From: Algoriphagus sp.
GTDB lineage: Bacteria; Bacteroidota; Bacteroidia; Cytophagales; Cyclobacteriaceae
Direction of reading: 5' to 3'
DNA: 9,384 nucleotides
NCBI GenBank assembly: GCA_023255285.1
Contig: JALRIY010000081.1
Coordinates: forward strand, 1 to 9,384
This document shows positions 1-7,227 of this stretch, piece after piece; the stretch's first letter is position 1; each line of letters opens with the position of its first letter. Both the position numbers and the translations under genes were made by a program. The notes under the pieces were generated by a model. That model searched no databases. It was not told the DNA's origin and worked only from the letters and a program-made list of their open reading frames with translations.

Positions 1-439
1 GGAACTCAGGCTTGGGGATACCAGTTGGAACAAGAGAAGCCATACTCTCATATACCTCCTGGTGGGTACAGTAGGCTTTTTCGTTCAAAAAACCTCCTTT
101 TGCCAAAATTCTAGAACCTGAACAAACGCTCATGGTCCAGTCTGTTTGGGAAATGTGCCTTTTTAGTGACGACATCAGGGGCTGGTTTTGAATTACCTTT
201 TTGCTGCCATCCCCGCCTGGAATCACAAGAAAGTCCAGTTCGTTAAGTTGCGCCAAGCTAGTGTTAGGGAGTACCTGTAACCCATTTTTGGCTCGGATAG
301 GACCTGGGTTATCGGCTAACGTTTGCACCGCTAAGATTTTGTAATCTGTAAGTTGATTCGCTACAGAAAATACTTCAAAGGGACCTGCAAAATCGAGGAC
401 TTCCACGTCGTCAAAAATTAAAATACCTAATTTTTTCAT
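1..439 (-). CDS. DJ-1/PfpI (ThiJ) family protein, 3' end beyond window
   Basis: I translated this gene from the reverse strand: 146 codons are present and the C-terminus lies left of the window. The product belongs to the DJ-1/PfpI superfamily, which has a flavodoxin-like fold with a nucleophilic cysteine at a tight elbow. Visible marks are the first strand and helix (GILIFDDVEVLDFAGPFEVF, residues 5-24) with the conserved acidic residue E22, the strand FLVIPGG (70-76), and the elbow SVCSGSRILAKGG (104-116) with C106 as probable nucleophile. A THQ motif (125-127) follows, where relatives have TTH. This pattern fits the isonitrile hydratase/GlxA-like subgroup. Whether a C-terminal AraC domain follows cannot be seen. 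The start at 439 begins directly with the family's typical MKKLGILIFDD. It is transcribed divergently from the dab block, so a functional link is not implied. The substrate is unknown; family members act as hydratases, glyoxalase/deglycase-like enzymes, proteases or chaperones. Confidence 0.9.
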   Translation of the reverse strand, partial: MKKLGILIFDDVEVLDFAGPFEVFSVANQLTDYKILAVQTLADNPGPIRAKNGLQVLPNTSLAQLNELDFLVIPGGDGSKKVIQNQPLMSSLKRHISQTDWTMSVCSGSRILAKGGFLNEKAYCTHQEVYESMASLVPTGIPKPEF

Positions 440-569
440 AAAGAGATATACGATGCTAAGGATGAGCAGGATAATTTGATTCAAACTAATATATACCTGT
501 TTACCCCCATCCACCTAGGATAGTGTTAAATTTAAGTGTAGGTACTGAATCAAAAATTAACTTTCCACG

Positions 570-602
570 AAAACAGTAAAGCACAAGTGCTCCACCTGTT
601 TT
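570..602. repeat. Nested inverted repeat in divergent promoter region
   Basis: Outer arms AAAACAG (570-576) and CTGTTTT (596-602) are perfect complements. Inside them lie inner arms AGCAC (580-584) and GTGCT (587-591) with a 2-base centre. Both pairs share nearly the same axis, so the element could be a two-part operator or a cruciform/hairpin. It sits about 58 bp upstream of the -33 box of the promoter serving the small ORF and dabA, and about 130 bp upstream of the divergent gene. It is unlikely to be a terminator, because no gene ends into it on either strand. The function is inferred. Confidence 0.4.
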
Positions 603-659
603 ATTGGGGTAGGGACTGCTGAGTTAGGGATTAATTCCAAGTAAAAAATGTAAAAATAA

Positions 660-689
660 TTTGCTGTTTAAAATTTACCTTTAAATTTG
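660..689 (+). promoter_or_regulatory. Bacteroidota-type promoter for the small ORF and probably dabA-dabB-sulP
   Basis: The -7 box TAAATTTG (682-689) fits the Bacteroidota consensus TAnnTTTG exactly. A -33 box TTTG (660-663) lies upstream with an 18-base spacer, close to the usual spacing. Transcription would start near 693-696, leaving a leader of about 15 bases before the ATG at 709. No comparable promoter is visible between 1084 and 1174, nor in the 48 bases before sulP, so this site may drive the whole block. Confidence 0.58.
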
Positions 690-708
690 ACTCGTAGTTA
701 GTAAGAAG

Positions 709-1083
709 ATGCTTTCATTGGCTAGTCTATTTGCGTTATTTTTTCGGTTACTTCTCCTTTTTCAAGGGGATGTTGTAACTATTCAATACGCCCTTCCCTT
801 TAATTTAGTTGATTCAAAATTTATTCAGTCAGAGAACACTAATCTCCATGCTGAAGTAGTTAGTTTTGAAGATTTTGGCAGTATTATTCCTAACATTGAA
901 ATTGAAGAGCGTTCAGAAGTTGAATCTGAAGATTCTTCTTTAGACTTGGGGTTAGGGACAGTCTCCACGGGTTGGGCGTTTTATTTTCAGCCCCTTTCTT
1001 CCTTATTTACAAACAAAGCCATACGGGGTAGTCGACTGCCACTGTATGATTTTTTTCACACCTGGAAAATTCATCTGAGTTAA
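709..1083 (+). CDS. Small hypothetical exported or membrane-anchored acidic protein upstream of dabA
   Basis: This 124-residue protein is not one I recognise. The N-terminus (residues 1-18, LASLFALFFRLLLLF) is strongly hydrophobic with one internal Arg (R13), so it could be a signal peptide or a membrane anchor. The centre (about 42-80) is rich in Glu and Asp and low in basic residues. The C-terminal tail is basic and aromatic, ending in LPLYDFFHTWKIHLS, which suggests a peripheral membrane or partner-binding segment. Support for it being real comes from the promoter boxes ending 19 bases upstream, an A-rich leader before the ATG, and a composition that is not that of a frame shadow, since nothing overlaps it. 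It ends 91 bases before dabA on the same strand, so it is probably co-transcribed with the carbon-uptake genes. A role as accessory or regulatory subunit of the DAB complex is speculation; a non-functional ORF remains possible. Confidence 0.5.
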   Translation: MLSLASLFALFFRLLLLFQGDVVTIQYALPFNLVDSKFIQSENTNLHAEVVSFEDFGSIIPNIEIEERSEVESEDSSLDLGLGTVSTGWAFYFQPLSSLFTNKAIRGSRLPLYDFFHTWKIHLS

Positions 1084-1102
1084 TTTTTTTAGCCAATTGG
1101 AG

Positions 1103-1148
1103 CTTTTTTCGATTCTTTTTCGAAAATAAAGTTGCTGTTGCTCAACAG
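1103..1148 (+). promoter_or_regulatory. Cluster of short repeats and dyads in the dabA leader
   Basis: The 91 bases between the small ORF and dabA hold three small symmetric elements. There is a near-direct repeat CTTTTTTCGA (1103-1112) and CTTTTTCGA (1115-1123). There is a perfect 10-base palindrome TTTTCGAAAA (1117-1126). There is an inverted repeat CTGTTG (1135-1140) and CAACAG (1143-1148) with a 2-base centre. No TAnnTTTG promoter box is visible here. These could be a regulator site or leader structure for dabA. Each is short enough to be chance in A/T-rich DNA. Confidence 0.28.
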
Positions 1149-1174
1149 TAGTTCAAACTCAGTAAGTAATCCTT

Positions 1175-3670
1175 ATGAATCTTTACACCACGCGTGAAGC
1201 GATGGGAGTGGATGAAATTCTTCATGCCTTGAAGCATTTCCTACCTGCCCAGGCTCCGCTCAAGGACTTTGTCCATCACAACACTTTACACGCATTTCAA
1301 CACCTTCCTTTTTTTCAAGGAATCAAGCTCGCCGGAGATCAATTTGGATACAAAGGTTTTCTCTCGATTCCGGAATACAGGGTATTGTATAGGGAAGGGA
1401 AGATTAAGGGTCCGGTACTTAAAAAAGTATTGGAGGACCATTTTGGTGAACAAGCGAATACCTGGCTTGTCAAATTGCTAGATGAAGCTCAAGATAAGCT
1501 TACGGCGCCAAAAATTGGAAAATTTAGAGCTCACTGGAGAAATGATTACCATTTCAATTTAGATAAAATAATTCACCCCTTCCTATTTCGCTTACTTTCC
1601 GCGTACTTGGATCAAGGTATTTCAATTTGGTCATTTCCTTTGGAGGCCAAAGGATTTTTAGATGCTATTAGGCAGCTTCAAGAAGGAAGTTTTTCCTCCA
1701 TTTTTACTTCCAAGCGTGTCATAGATCTGCTTAACAACCCAAATCTAGATTTGGATTCATTGTTAGAAATTTTGGTAGGTGACCCTAAAAGCTATGGGTG
1801 GTATCTTTTTGACCAGCAATTTGCACACCCTGGCTGGTCTGGAATGGTATCCGTGCTTGAAGATCAGCCTGAATCCTTACTCGATTCGAAGCCTATTTCC
1901 TTGAAGGATTTGATCCTTATGGAATGCCTTCTAGAAATTGATTCCTTGGATAAAAAATTTGGTGAAGGATGGGTGCCCTTGGGGCTGCAATTCTCCTACG
2001 ATACTGAACAGTTGTTTGAGGTAGGTTTGATGGAAGAGGTGGATTTGGTAAGGCAGTGCTGGCAAGAGGCTTACGAATGGAGCTATTACGATGAAGTGCT
2101 AGCAGGAATTCAAGCAGTAGTACCGAATGCTGAAAGTTCTGCCACACCTAATTTTCAAGCTCTTTTTTGTATTGATGACCGAGAATGCAGTACACGTAGG
2201 CATTTAGAATACATCGAGCCCAATTGTGCTACCTACGGTACACCTGGCTTTTTCAATGTAGAATTTTATTTCCAGCCTGAGTTCGGAAAATTTTATACTA
2301 AATCTTGCCCTGCTCCGGTTACGCCAAAATTCTTAATTAAAGAAACAGCTAAAGATAAAAAGTTGGCTTCGGATGTCCATTTTCATCAAAACAACCATTC
2401 TTTAGTTAGAGGTTGGATGCGAGCACAAACGCTGGGTTTCTGGTCGGCAGTGAAATTGGTGGGTAATATTTTAAGACCAAGTTCTTCGGCACTAGAAGTG
2501 TCAAGTTTTCATCACATGGACCCGAAAGGAACACTCTCTATCGAATATCAAGGAGAGGAGGAAAATGGACTTCAAGTGGGATTTAAAGTGGAAGAGATGG
2601 CAGACCGAATCGAAGGTCTATTAAGAAGCATAGGTTTGTTGAACGGGTTTTCTCCTTTAATCTATTTGATTGGACATGGGGCCTCTAGTATCAATAATAC
2701 CCATTATGCAGGATACGATTGTGGAGCTTGTTGCGGTCGTCCAGGATCCGTCAACGCTAGAGTGGCGGCGTACATGGCAAATCTCGATGAGGTGCGGGTT
2801 GAGCTCAAACTAAGGGGGATAGCTATCCCAACAGAAACTCAGTTTTTGGGAGGACTTCACGACACCACAAAGGATGAAATTCTCTTTTTTGATGAAGAGG
2901 GCTTGAATGCTGCAAATCAGTCCTTGCATCAAATAAATCGAGAAAAATTTGCTCGGGTGTTGGATGTAAATTCCCTTGAACGTGCTCGCCGCTTTGATAC
3001 GTTGGCTAAAAACATGTCCCTTGGAGGACTCCATGAAGCAGTGAAAAAACGAGCATTTTCGCTTTTTGAACCTCGCCCCGAGTACAACCATGCCACCAAT
3101 GCTCTTTGTATTGTATCTCGGAAATCGACCTTGAAAGGTTTATTCTTTGACCGTAGGGCCTTTCTGAACTCCTACGATTATCGAACCGATCGGGAGGGTA
3201 AAGCGTTGGCCAAAATTCTAGCTGCTGCAATACCGGTTTGTGGAGGCATCAATTTGGAATACTATTTCTCGCGTATGGATCCAGATAAATTGGGTGCTGG
3301 AACGAAATTACCCCACAACGTGATGGGATTAATTGGTGTAGCAAACGGTGCGGATGGAGATTTACGGACAGGACTTCCTTATCAAATGGTAGAAATTCAC
3401 GATCCGATTCGGTTGATGATGGTGGTGGAACAACTTCCTGAGTTGGTTTTTCAAGTCATTACAGGATCTCCAGCATTGTTGGAATGGGTGACTAACACTT
3501 GGATCCATTTCGTGGTCCTAGACCCCACTACCGGCAAATTTTTACGATGGATGGATGGAAAATTTATTTCCTATACGCCAGTAACTGCTGTGGAGCACTT
3601 GGAACACCTACACGATAAGCTAATAGGCTCTCAAAATAACCTTCCAGTTTACCTAATCGACTCGTTTTAA
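1175..3670 (+). CDS. dabA: DabA: zinc-containing, carbonic-anhydrase-like subunit of the DAB inorganic carbon transporter (DUF2309)
   Basis: DabA is the soluble, beta-carbonic-anhydrase-like partner of the DAB complex. It is thought to hydrate CO2 to bicarbonate in one direction at the cytoplasmic face, energised by ion flow through DabB. The 831-residue length is normal for the family. The N-terminal family signature is clear (PLKDFVHHNTLHAFQ from residue 28). The zinc/active-site set known from characterised DabA is present: C332 and D334 in CIDDRE with R336, H501 in GHG, and C516 in DCGACCG. The 15-residue H-to-C spacing matches that of characterised DabA. The C-terminal half carries further family blocks such as HNVMGLIGVANG. 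The ATG at 1175 gives the expected short lead before the first conserved block; M10 is a weaker alternative. Its stop overlaps the dabB start (TAATG), implying translational coupling. No break, frameshift or missing key residue is seen. Confidence 0.97.
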   Translation: MNLYTTREAMGVDEILHALKHFLPAQAPLKDFVHHNTLHAFQHLPFFQGIKLAGDQFGYKGFLSIPEYRVLYREGKIKGPVLKKVLEDHFGEQANTWLVKLLDEAQDKLTAPKIGKFRAHWRNDYHFNLDKIIHPFLFRLLSAYLDQGISIWSFPLEAKGFLDAIRQLQEGSFSSIFTSKRVIDLLNNPNLDLDSLLEILVGDPKSYGWYLFDQQFAHPGWSGMVSVLEDQPESLLDSKPISLKDLILMECLLEIDSLDKKFGEGWVPLGLQFSYDTEQLFEVGLMEEVDLVRQCWQEAYEWSYYDEVLAGIQAVVPNAESSATPNFQALFCIDDRECSTRRHLEYIEPNCATYGTPGFFNVEFYFQPEFGKFYTKSCPAPVTPKFLIKETAKDKKLASDVHFHQNNHSLVRGWMRAQTLGFWSAVKLVGNILRPSSSALEVSSFHHMDPKGTLSIEYQGEEENGLQVGFKVEEMADRIEGLLRSIGLLNGFSPLIYLIGHGASSINNTHYAGYDCGACCGRPGSVNARVAAYMANLDEVRVELKLRGIAIPTETQFLGGLHDTTKDEILFFDEEGLNAANQSLHQINREKFARVLDVNSLERARRFDTLAKNMSLGGLHEAVKKRAFSLFEPRPEYNHATNALCIVSRKSTLKGLFFDRRAFLNSYDYRTDREGKALAKILAAAIPVCGGINLEYYFSRMDPDKLGAGTKLPHNVMGLIGVANGADGDLRTGLPYQMVEIHDPIRLMMVVEQLPELVFQVITGSPALLEWVTNTWIHFVVLDPTTGKFLRWMDGKFISYTPVTAVEHLEHLHDKLIGSQNNLPVYLIDSF

Positions 3671-5553
3671 TGGAACTTTCAAATTGGATACAGCTCATGA
3701 TAGGGATACCTCTCTTTGGCTTTTTGATTAGTTTGGCAGTCTCAGAACGAAAAGAAACCTTACTGTCAAGGGTGGCTTTCTATACTGCAGGAATCAACCT
3801 TTTAAGCACCTTGATTTTTCTTGTTTTCTGGGTTTTACAAGGAGGTAAAGATTTGAATCTCAAAGAGATTTCTATCTTCAAAAATGACCATTTTGAGTTT
3901 TTGATAGATTTTTTCTTTGATCGTGTTTCAGCCGTTTACCTTATTGTCGGTGCACTCCTCACGTTCTTGATTACCTTTTACAGTAGGTATTATTTGCACC
4001 GTGAGCCTGGGTACAAACGGTTTTTCAATACCGTTCTCTTCTTTTATCTAGGGTTTAACTTAACCATACTATCGGGTAATTTTGAAACCCTTTTTATTGG
4101 ATGGGAAATATTGGGATTGTCATCCTTTTTGCTGGTTGCATTTTACCGGAAAAATTTACTTCCATCGCGTAATGCAATTAAGGTGTTTTCCATATACCGA
4201 ATAGGGGATGTGGGACTGATTTTGGCGATGTGGGCGAGCCACCACTTTTGGCATGCTAATGTCACCTTTCTTGATTTGACAAATGCTCAACGGGTGATGG
4301 AGCAGCAGTTGGGACATTCCGGAATTGCGCTTTTTATTGGTCTCATGCTTCTTTTGGCGGCTGCTGCTAAATCGGCGCAATTTCCATTTTCCTCTTGGCT
4401 GCCACGTGCTATGGAAGGACCAACGCCTTCTTCTGCCATCTTTTATGGGTCGCTTTCGGTGCATTTGGGAGTTTTTCTATTGTTACGTACCTATCCGTTT
4501 TGGGAAAATCAGTGGCTTGTTCGAATTTTTATTGGCGCCATTGGTCTGATTACGGCTGCAGTATCGACCACGATTGCGCGAGTGCAAACTTCTGTAAAAA
4601 CTCAAATTGGCTATGCGTCCTTAACACAAATTGGAATCATGTTTATTGAGGTTGCTGCAGGTTTGGAACTGCTTGCTTTGGTTCATTTTGCAGGAAATGC
4701 CTTTCTGCGTACCTACCAACTGCTGGTATCTCCTTCGGTAGTCAGTTATTTGATTCGGGAGCAATTCTATAGGTTTATCCCCAAGAAAAAGAGAGAAGGG
4801 AATACTTGGGAAAATCGACTGTATCTCTCCGTATATGTCTGGTCTCTAAAAGAATGGAACCTCGATCGCTTAATCCATAGGGTTATTTTTCAGCCTTTAA
4901 AAAAACTAGGGCATAAGCTTGATTTCTTAAGATATCGTACGCTTTTCCTTTATTTCATTCCTAGCTATGCACTTGGGGTCTATTTGTTGGTTACCGGTTA
5001 CACTCTTCCAAATTGGTTACATCAAATTTTACCGGCAGTCTTTGCCTTTGTAGCCTTGCTCATGGTATTGAAATCCTTTACTGAGCGCAGGTCCATTCGA
5101 TTGGCCTGGACGATGTTATGGATGAATCATTTTTGGATGGTTCTTGCGATTGCAGAAAATGAAAATTTTGCTTTGTCAGAGATCAGTATGTACCTGAGTG
5201 GGGTGGTGCTTTTTGGGGCTTTAGGCTGGATGTTGATTCGTTGGATGATAAAGCTTTACGGAGACCTTGGGTTGTATACCTACCGAGGAAATGTAAGAAA
5301 GCATCCAGTAGTAGCCTTTCTATTCTTATTAGCAGTATTGGGACTCATTGGCTTCCCTATCTCCCCGACCTTCATTGGAGAAGACCTCCTTTTTAGTCAC
5401 ATCCATGAAGATCAATTCGTACTTGCTTTTATAGCCGCTTTAGCCTTTGTCATGGAAGGAGTAGCTGCTGTAAGAATCTTTACAAGGATTTTTTTTGGAG
5501 TCCATTCCAACTTTGACGATTCGGACCTTCTGAAGTCAATAAACAACTCGTAA
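3670..5553 (+). CDS. dabB: DabB: antiporter-like membrane subunit of the DAB inorganic carbon transporter (NuoL/ND5-related)
   Basis: This polytopic inner-membrane protein (627 residues) is homologous to complex I subunit NuoL/ND5 and Mrp antiporter subunits. In DAB it should conduct H+ or Na+ to drive DabA. Typical antiporter motifs are the broken-helix Glu in GWEILGLSSF (E146) and Lys in AAAKSAQFPFSSWLPRAMEGPTP (K234). Features unlike NuoL include YGSLSVHLGVFLLLR, where NuoL's His in LIHAAT is replaced by Y259 and a His appears at H265. HFAGNAFLRTYQLL (H339, N343, R347) also differs: NuoL has His and Lys at the last two positions. The helix after about residue 360 is interrupted by a charged amphipathic stretch (360-422), followed by more membrane helices and a late LIGFPISPTFIGED motif (559-572). 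Automated annotation often calls this NADH-quinone oxidoreductase subunit L; adjacency to dabA and the absence of other nuo genes argue for DabB. The coupling ion cannot be told from sequence. Confidence 0.95.
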   Translation: MELSNWIQLMIGIPLFGFLISLAVSERKETLLSRVAFYTAGINLLSTLIFLVFWVLQGGKDLNLKEISIFKNDHFEFLIDFFFDRVSAVYLIVGALLTFLITFYSRYYLHREPGYKRFFNTVLFFYLGFNLTILSGNFETLFIGWEILGLSSFLLVAFYRKNLLPSRNAIKVFSIYRIGDVGLILAMWASHHFWHANVTFLDLTNAQRVMEQQLGHSGIALFIGLMLLLAAAAKSAQFPFSSWLPRAMEGPTPSSAIFYGSLSVHLGVFLLLRTYPFWENQWLVRIFIGAIGLITAAVSTTIARVQTSVKTQIGYASLTQIGIMFIEVAAGLELLALVHFAGNAFLRTYQLLVSPSVVSYLIREQFYRFIPKKKREGNTWENRLYLSVYVWSLKEWNLDRLIHRVIFQPLKKLGHKLDFLRYRTLFLYFIPSYALGVYLLVTGYTLPNWLHQILPAVFAFVALLMVLKSFTERRSIRLAWTMLWMNHFWMVLAIAENENFALSEISMYLSGVVLFGALGWMLIRWMIKLYGDLGLYTYRGNVRKHPVVAFLFLLAVLGLIGFPISPTFIGEDLLFSHIHEDQFVLAFIAALAFVMEGVAAVRIFTRIFFGVHSNFDDSDLLKSINNS

Positions 5554-5601
5554 TTCATTTTAATTTCAACACTAACAGGGGGCGAAAGTCCTACTATACA
5601 G

Positions 5602-7191
5602 ATGAAAACAACACTTAAATCAACACTGCCCAAAGACGGTTGGGCTGGTTTCAAAGAAAATTTTGTAACAGATGCTACGGCAGGGTTTGTCGTCTTTTTA
5701 TTAGCCATGCCCCTAAGTTTGGGGATTGCCAAGGCTTCTGATTTTCCTCCTATTATGGGTTTGGTTACTGCTATTATTGGAGGAATCCTGGTAAGTCTGA
5801 TTTCTGGTTCACGGTTGACCATCAAAGGTCCCGCTGCAGGGTTAATTGTGGTAGTAGCAGGCGCAGTTTCTGCATTTGGTGGAGGAGAGTTAGGCTGGAA
5901 GCTTGCCTTAGGGGCTATGGTAGTGGCTGGATTGGTGCAAGTCCTTTTCGGAGTACTTAAGTTTGGGAAATTGGTGGATATTTTTCCGCTTTCCGCCATA
6001 CATGGTATGTTGGCAGCCATAGGGATTATTATCATCATCAAACAAATCCCAGTATTCTTGGATGTTGACCCCGAATTATACAAGGGGTTAAGTACGGTTT
6101 CCATGATTACTTCCCTGCCTACTTTTTTGTCAAATTTTGACCCTAAAGCGACTTTAATAGGGGTGTATAGCCTAGCAATAATGCTAGGTTGGCCCTACTT
6201 AAAAGAATTTACCTTGGGTAAGATTCCCGCGCCACTTATGGTTTTAATTGTAGCCATTCCTTCGGAGTTGGCCATGGATTTTGCCCATACCGAACCTCCC
6301 TATGCCTTGCTCCATATTGGAGACTTCATTCAAAGCCTATCTTTAAATGTTGATTTTTCAGGCGTATTTAAAGCTGGCGTATTTATCAAATATGTGATCA
6401 TGTTTGCATTGGTGGGCTCTTTAGAATCTTTATTGACGGTTAAGGCAATAGATTTGGTAGATCCCTATAAACGAAAGTCCAATACCAACAAAGACTTGAT
6501 CGCTGTAGGTTTTGGAAATATGGTGAGTGCATTTTTAGGTGGATTGCCTATGATTTCAGAAGTAGCTAGAAGTTCTGCCAACGTAAATCAGGGTGCAAAG
6601 ACCCGCTGGGCCAATTTTTTTCATGGTGTATTTTTATTGGCATTTGTGTTACTGGCTACGCCTGTGATTGAAATGATTCCAAATGCGGCGCTTGCCGCAA
6701 TGCTGATATCCGTGGGGATCAAATTGGCACATCCAAAAGAGTTTGTACATACCTTTAAAATAGGAAAAGAGCAACTTGCCATTTTTCTGGTTACGATTTT
6801 CTTTACGTTAGTAGAAGATTTATTGGTAGGTATTGCAGCAGGGGTAGTCTTAAAAATGATCATTCACCTGGCCAATGGAACTCCAATTTCTTCCTTTTTA
6901 AACGCTCCTACAGTGGTTTCATTTCATGGAAACCATTACCTCGTAGAAATAGATAAATCAGCTATTTTTTCTAATTATTTGGGAATAAAAAGGAAGTTGG
7001 AAGAAATACCGTTTGGTTTTCAGGTAACCATTGATCTCAAAAACACCAAATTGGTAGATCATTCAGTCATGGAGAACCTCCACCGATTTCAAGAAGCGTA
7101 TCAAGAAACTGGAGGAAGTGTGACTATTGTAGGTTTAGACAATCATAAGCCTGTTTCCAATCATGTGCTAGCCGCTCGCAAAGCAATTTAA
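5602..7191 (+). CDS. SulP family anion transporter with STAS domain, probable bicarbonate importer
   Basis: This 529-residue inner-membrane transporter belongs to the SLC26/SulP family, which carries sulfate, bicarbonate or other anions, often with Na+ or H+. The transport domain (about 20-420) shows the family's first helix region (DATAGFVVFLLAMPLSLGIA), a GPAAGLIVVVAG substrate-site helix (76-87), and EVARSSANVNQGAKTRWAN in the second repeat. A C-terminal cytoplasmic STAS domain (about 435-525) includes VTIDLKNTKLVDHSVMENL. It starts 49 bases after dabB with no visible promoter or terminator between, so it is probably in the dab operon, and this context favours bicarbonate over sulfate. SulP proteins are commonly called sulfate permeases by default; BicA-type members are Na+-dependent bicarbonate importers. 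No fused carbonic anhydrase domain is present. The ATG at 5602 gives a short polar lead (MKTTLKSTLPKDGW) typical of Bacteroidota homologues. Substrate assignment is inference; family assignment is firm. Confidence 0.95.
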   Translation: MKTTLKSTLPKDGWAGFKENFVTDATAGFVVFLLAMPLSLGIAKASDFPPIMGLVTAIIGGILVSLISGSRLTIKGPAAGLIVVVAGAVSAFGGGELGWKLALGAMVVAGLVQVLFGVLKFGKLVDIFPLSAIHGMLAAIGIIIIIKQIPVFLDVDPELYKGLSTVSMITSLPTFLSNFDPKATLIGVYSLAIMLGWPYLKEFTLGKIPAPLMVLIVAIPSELAMDFAHTEPPYALLHIGDFIQSLSLNVDFSGVFKAGVFIKYVIMFALVGSLESLLTVKAIDLVDPYKRKSNTNKDLIAVGFGNMVSAFLGGLPMISEVARSSANVNQGAKTRWANFFHGVFLLAFVLLATPVIEMIPNAALAAMLISVGIKLAHPKEFVHTFKIGKEQLAIFLVTIFFTLVEDLLVGIAAGVVLKMIIHLANGTPISSFLNAPTVVSFHGNHYLVEIDKSAIFSNYLGIKRKLEEIPFGFQVTIDLKNTKLVDHSVMENLHRFQEAYQETGGSVTIVGLDNHKPVSNHVLAARKAI

Positions 7192-7227
7192 TCCCTAAAA
7201 AAATGGTTAATTAAATACAACCTATCG

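Larger units (their letters stand above)
440..708. other. Divergent intergenic region
   Basis: These 269 bases separate the minus-strand DJ-1/PfpI gene from the plus-strand small ORF and must hold the control regions of both. I see no coding potential. Contents are a short dyad TTTGA-T-TCAAA (475-485), a nested inverted repeat (570-602) and a Bacteroidota-type promoter facing right (660-689). For the left-facing gene the best match to the -7 box is the reverse complement of 482-489 (TTAGTTTG), one mismatch from TAnnTTTG. It has no convincing -33 partner. If the small ORF at 709 is not real, the gene-free stretch runs to 1174. Confidence 0.6.

Noticed and set aside
1269..1481. A 70-residue plus-strand frame within dabA
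   Set aside because: It is out of frame with the highly conserved dabA N-terminal region, which explains the sequence fully.
1917..3230. Several 74-93 residue minus-strand frames inside dabA
   Set aside because: They are shadows of the dabA frame, with no start signals and no domain-like sequence.
4156..4649. Short frames on both strands inside dabB
   Set aside because: They overlap conserved antiporter motifs of dabB in other frames and look like random translations.
3670..5553. Reading dabB as a respiratory complex I subunit (nuoL)
   Set aside because: No other nuo genes are present, it overlaps dabA by one base, and the motifs YGSLSVHLGVFLLLR and AFLRTYQLL differ from NuoL.
5412..6104. 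A 230-residue open frame on the minus strand across the end of dabB and start of sulP
   Set aside because: It lies opposite two well-supported membrane-protein genes. Its Pro/Ala/Thr-rich composition is what the reverse strand of hydrophobic coding sequence gives, and it has no leader or recognisable domain.
5602..7191. Reading the SulP gene as a sulfate permease
   Set aside because: No sulfur-assimilation gene is near and the dabAB context favours bicarbonate, although sulfate cannot be excluded from sequence alone.
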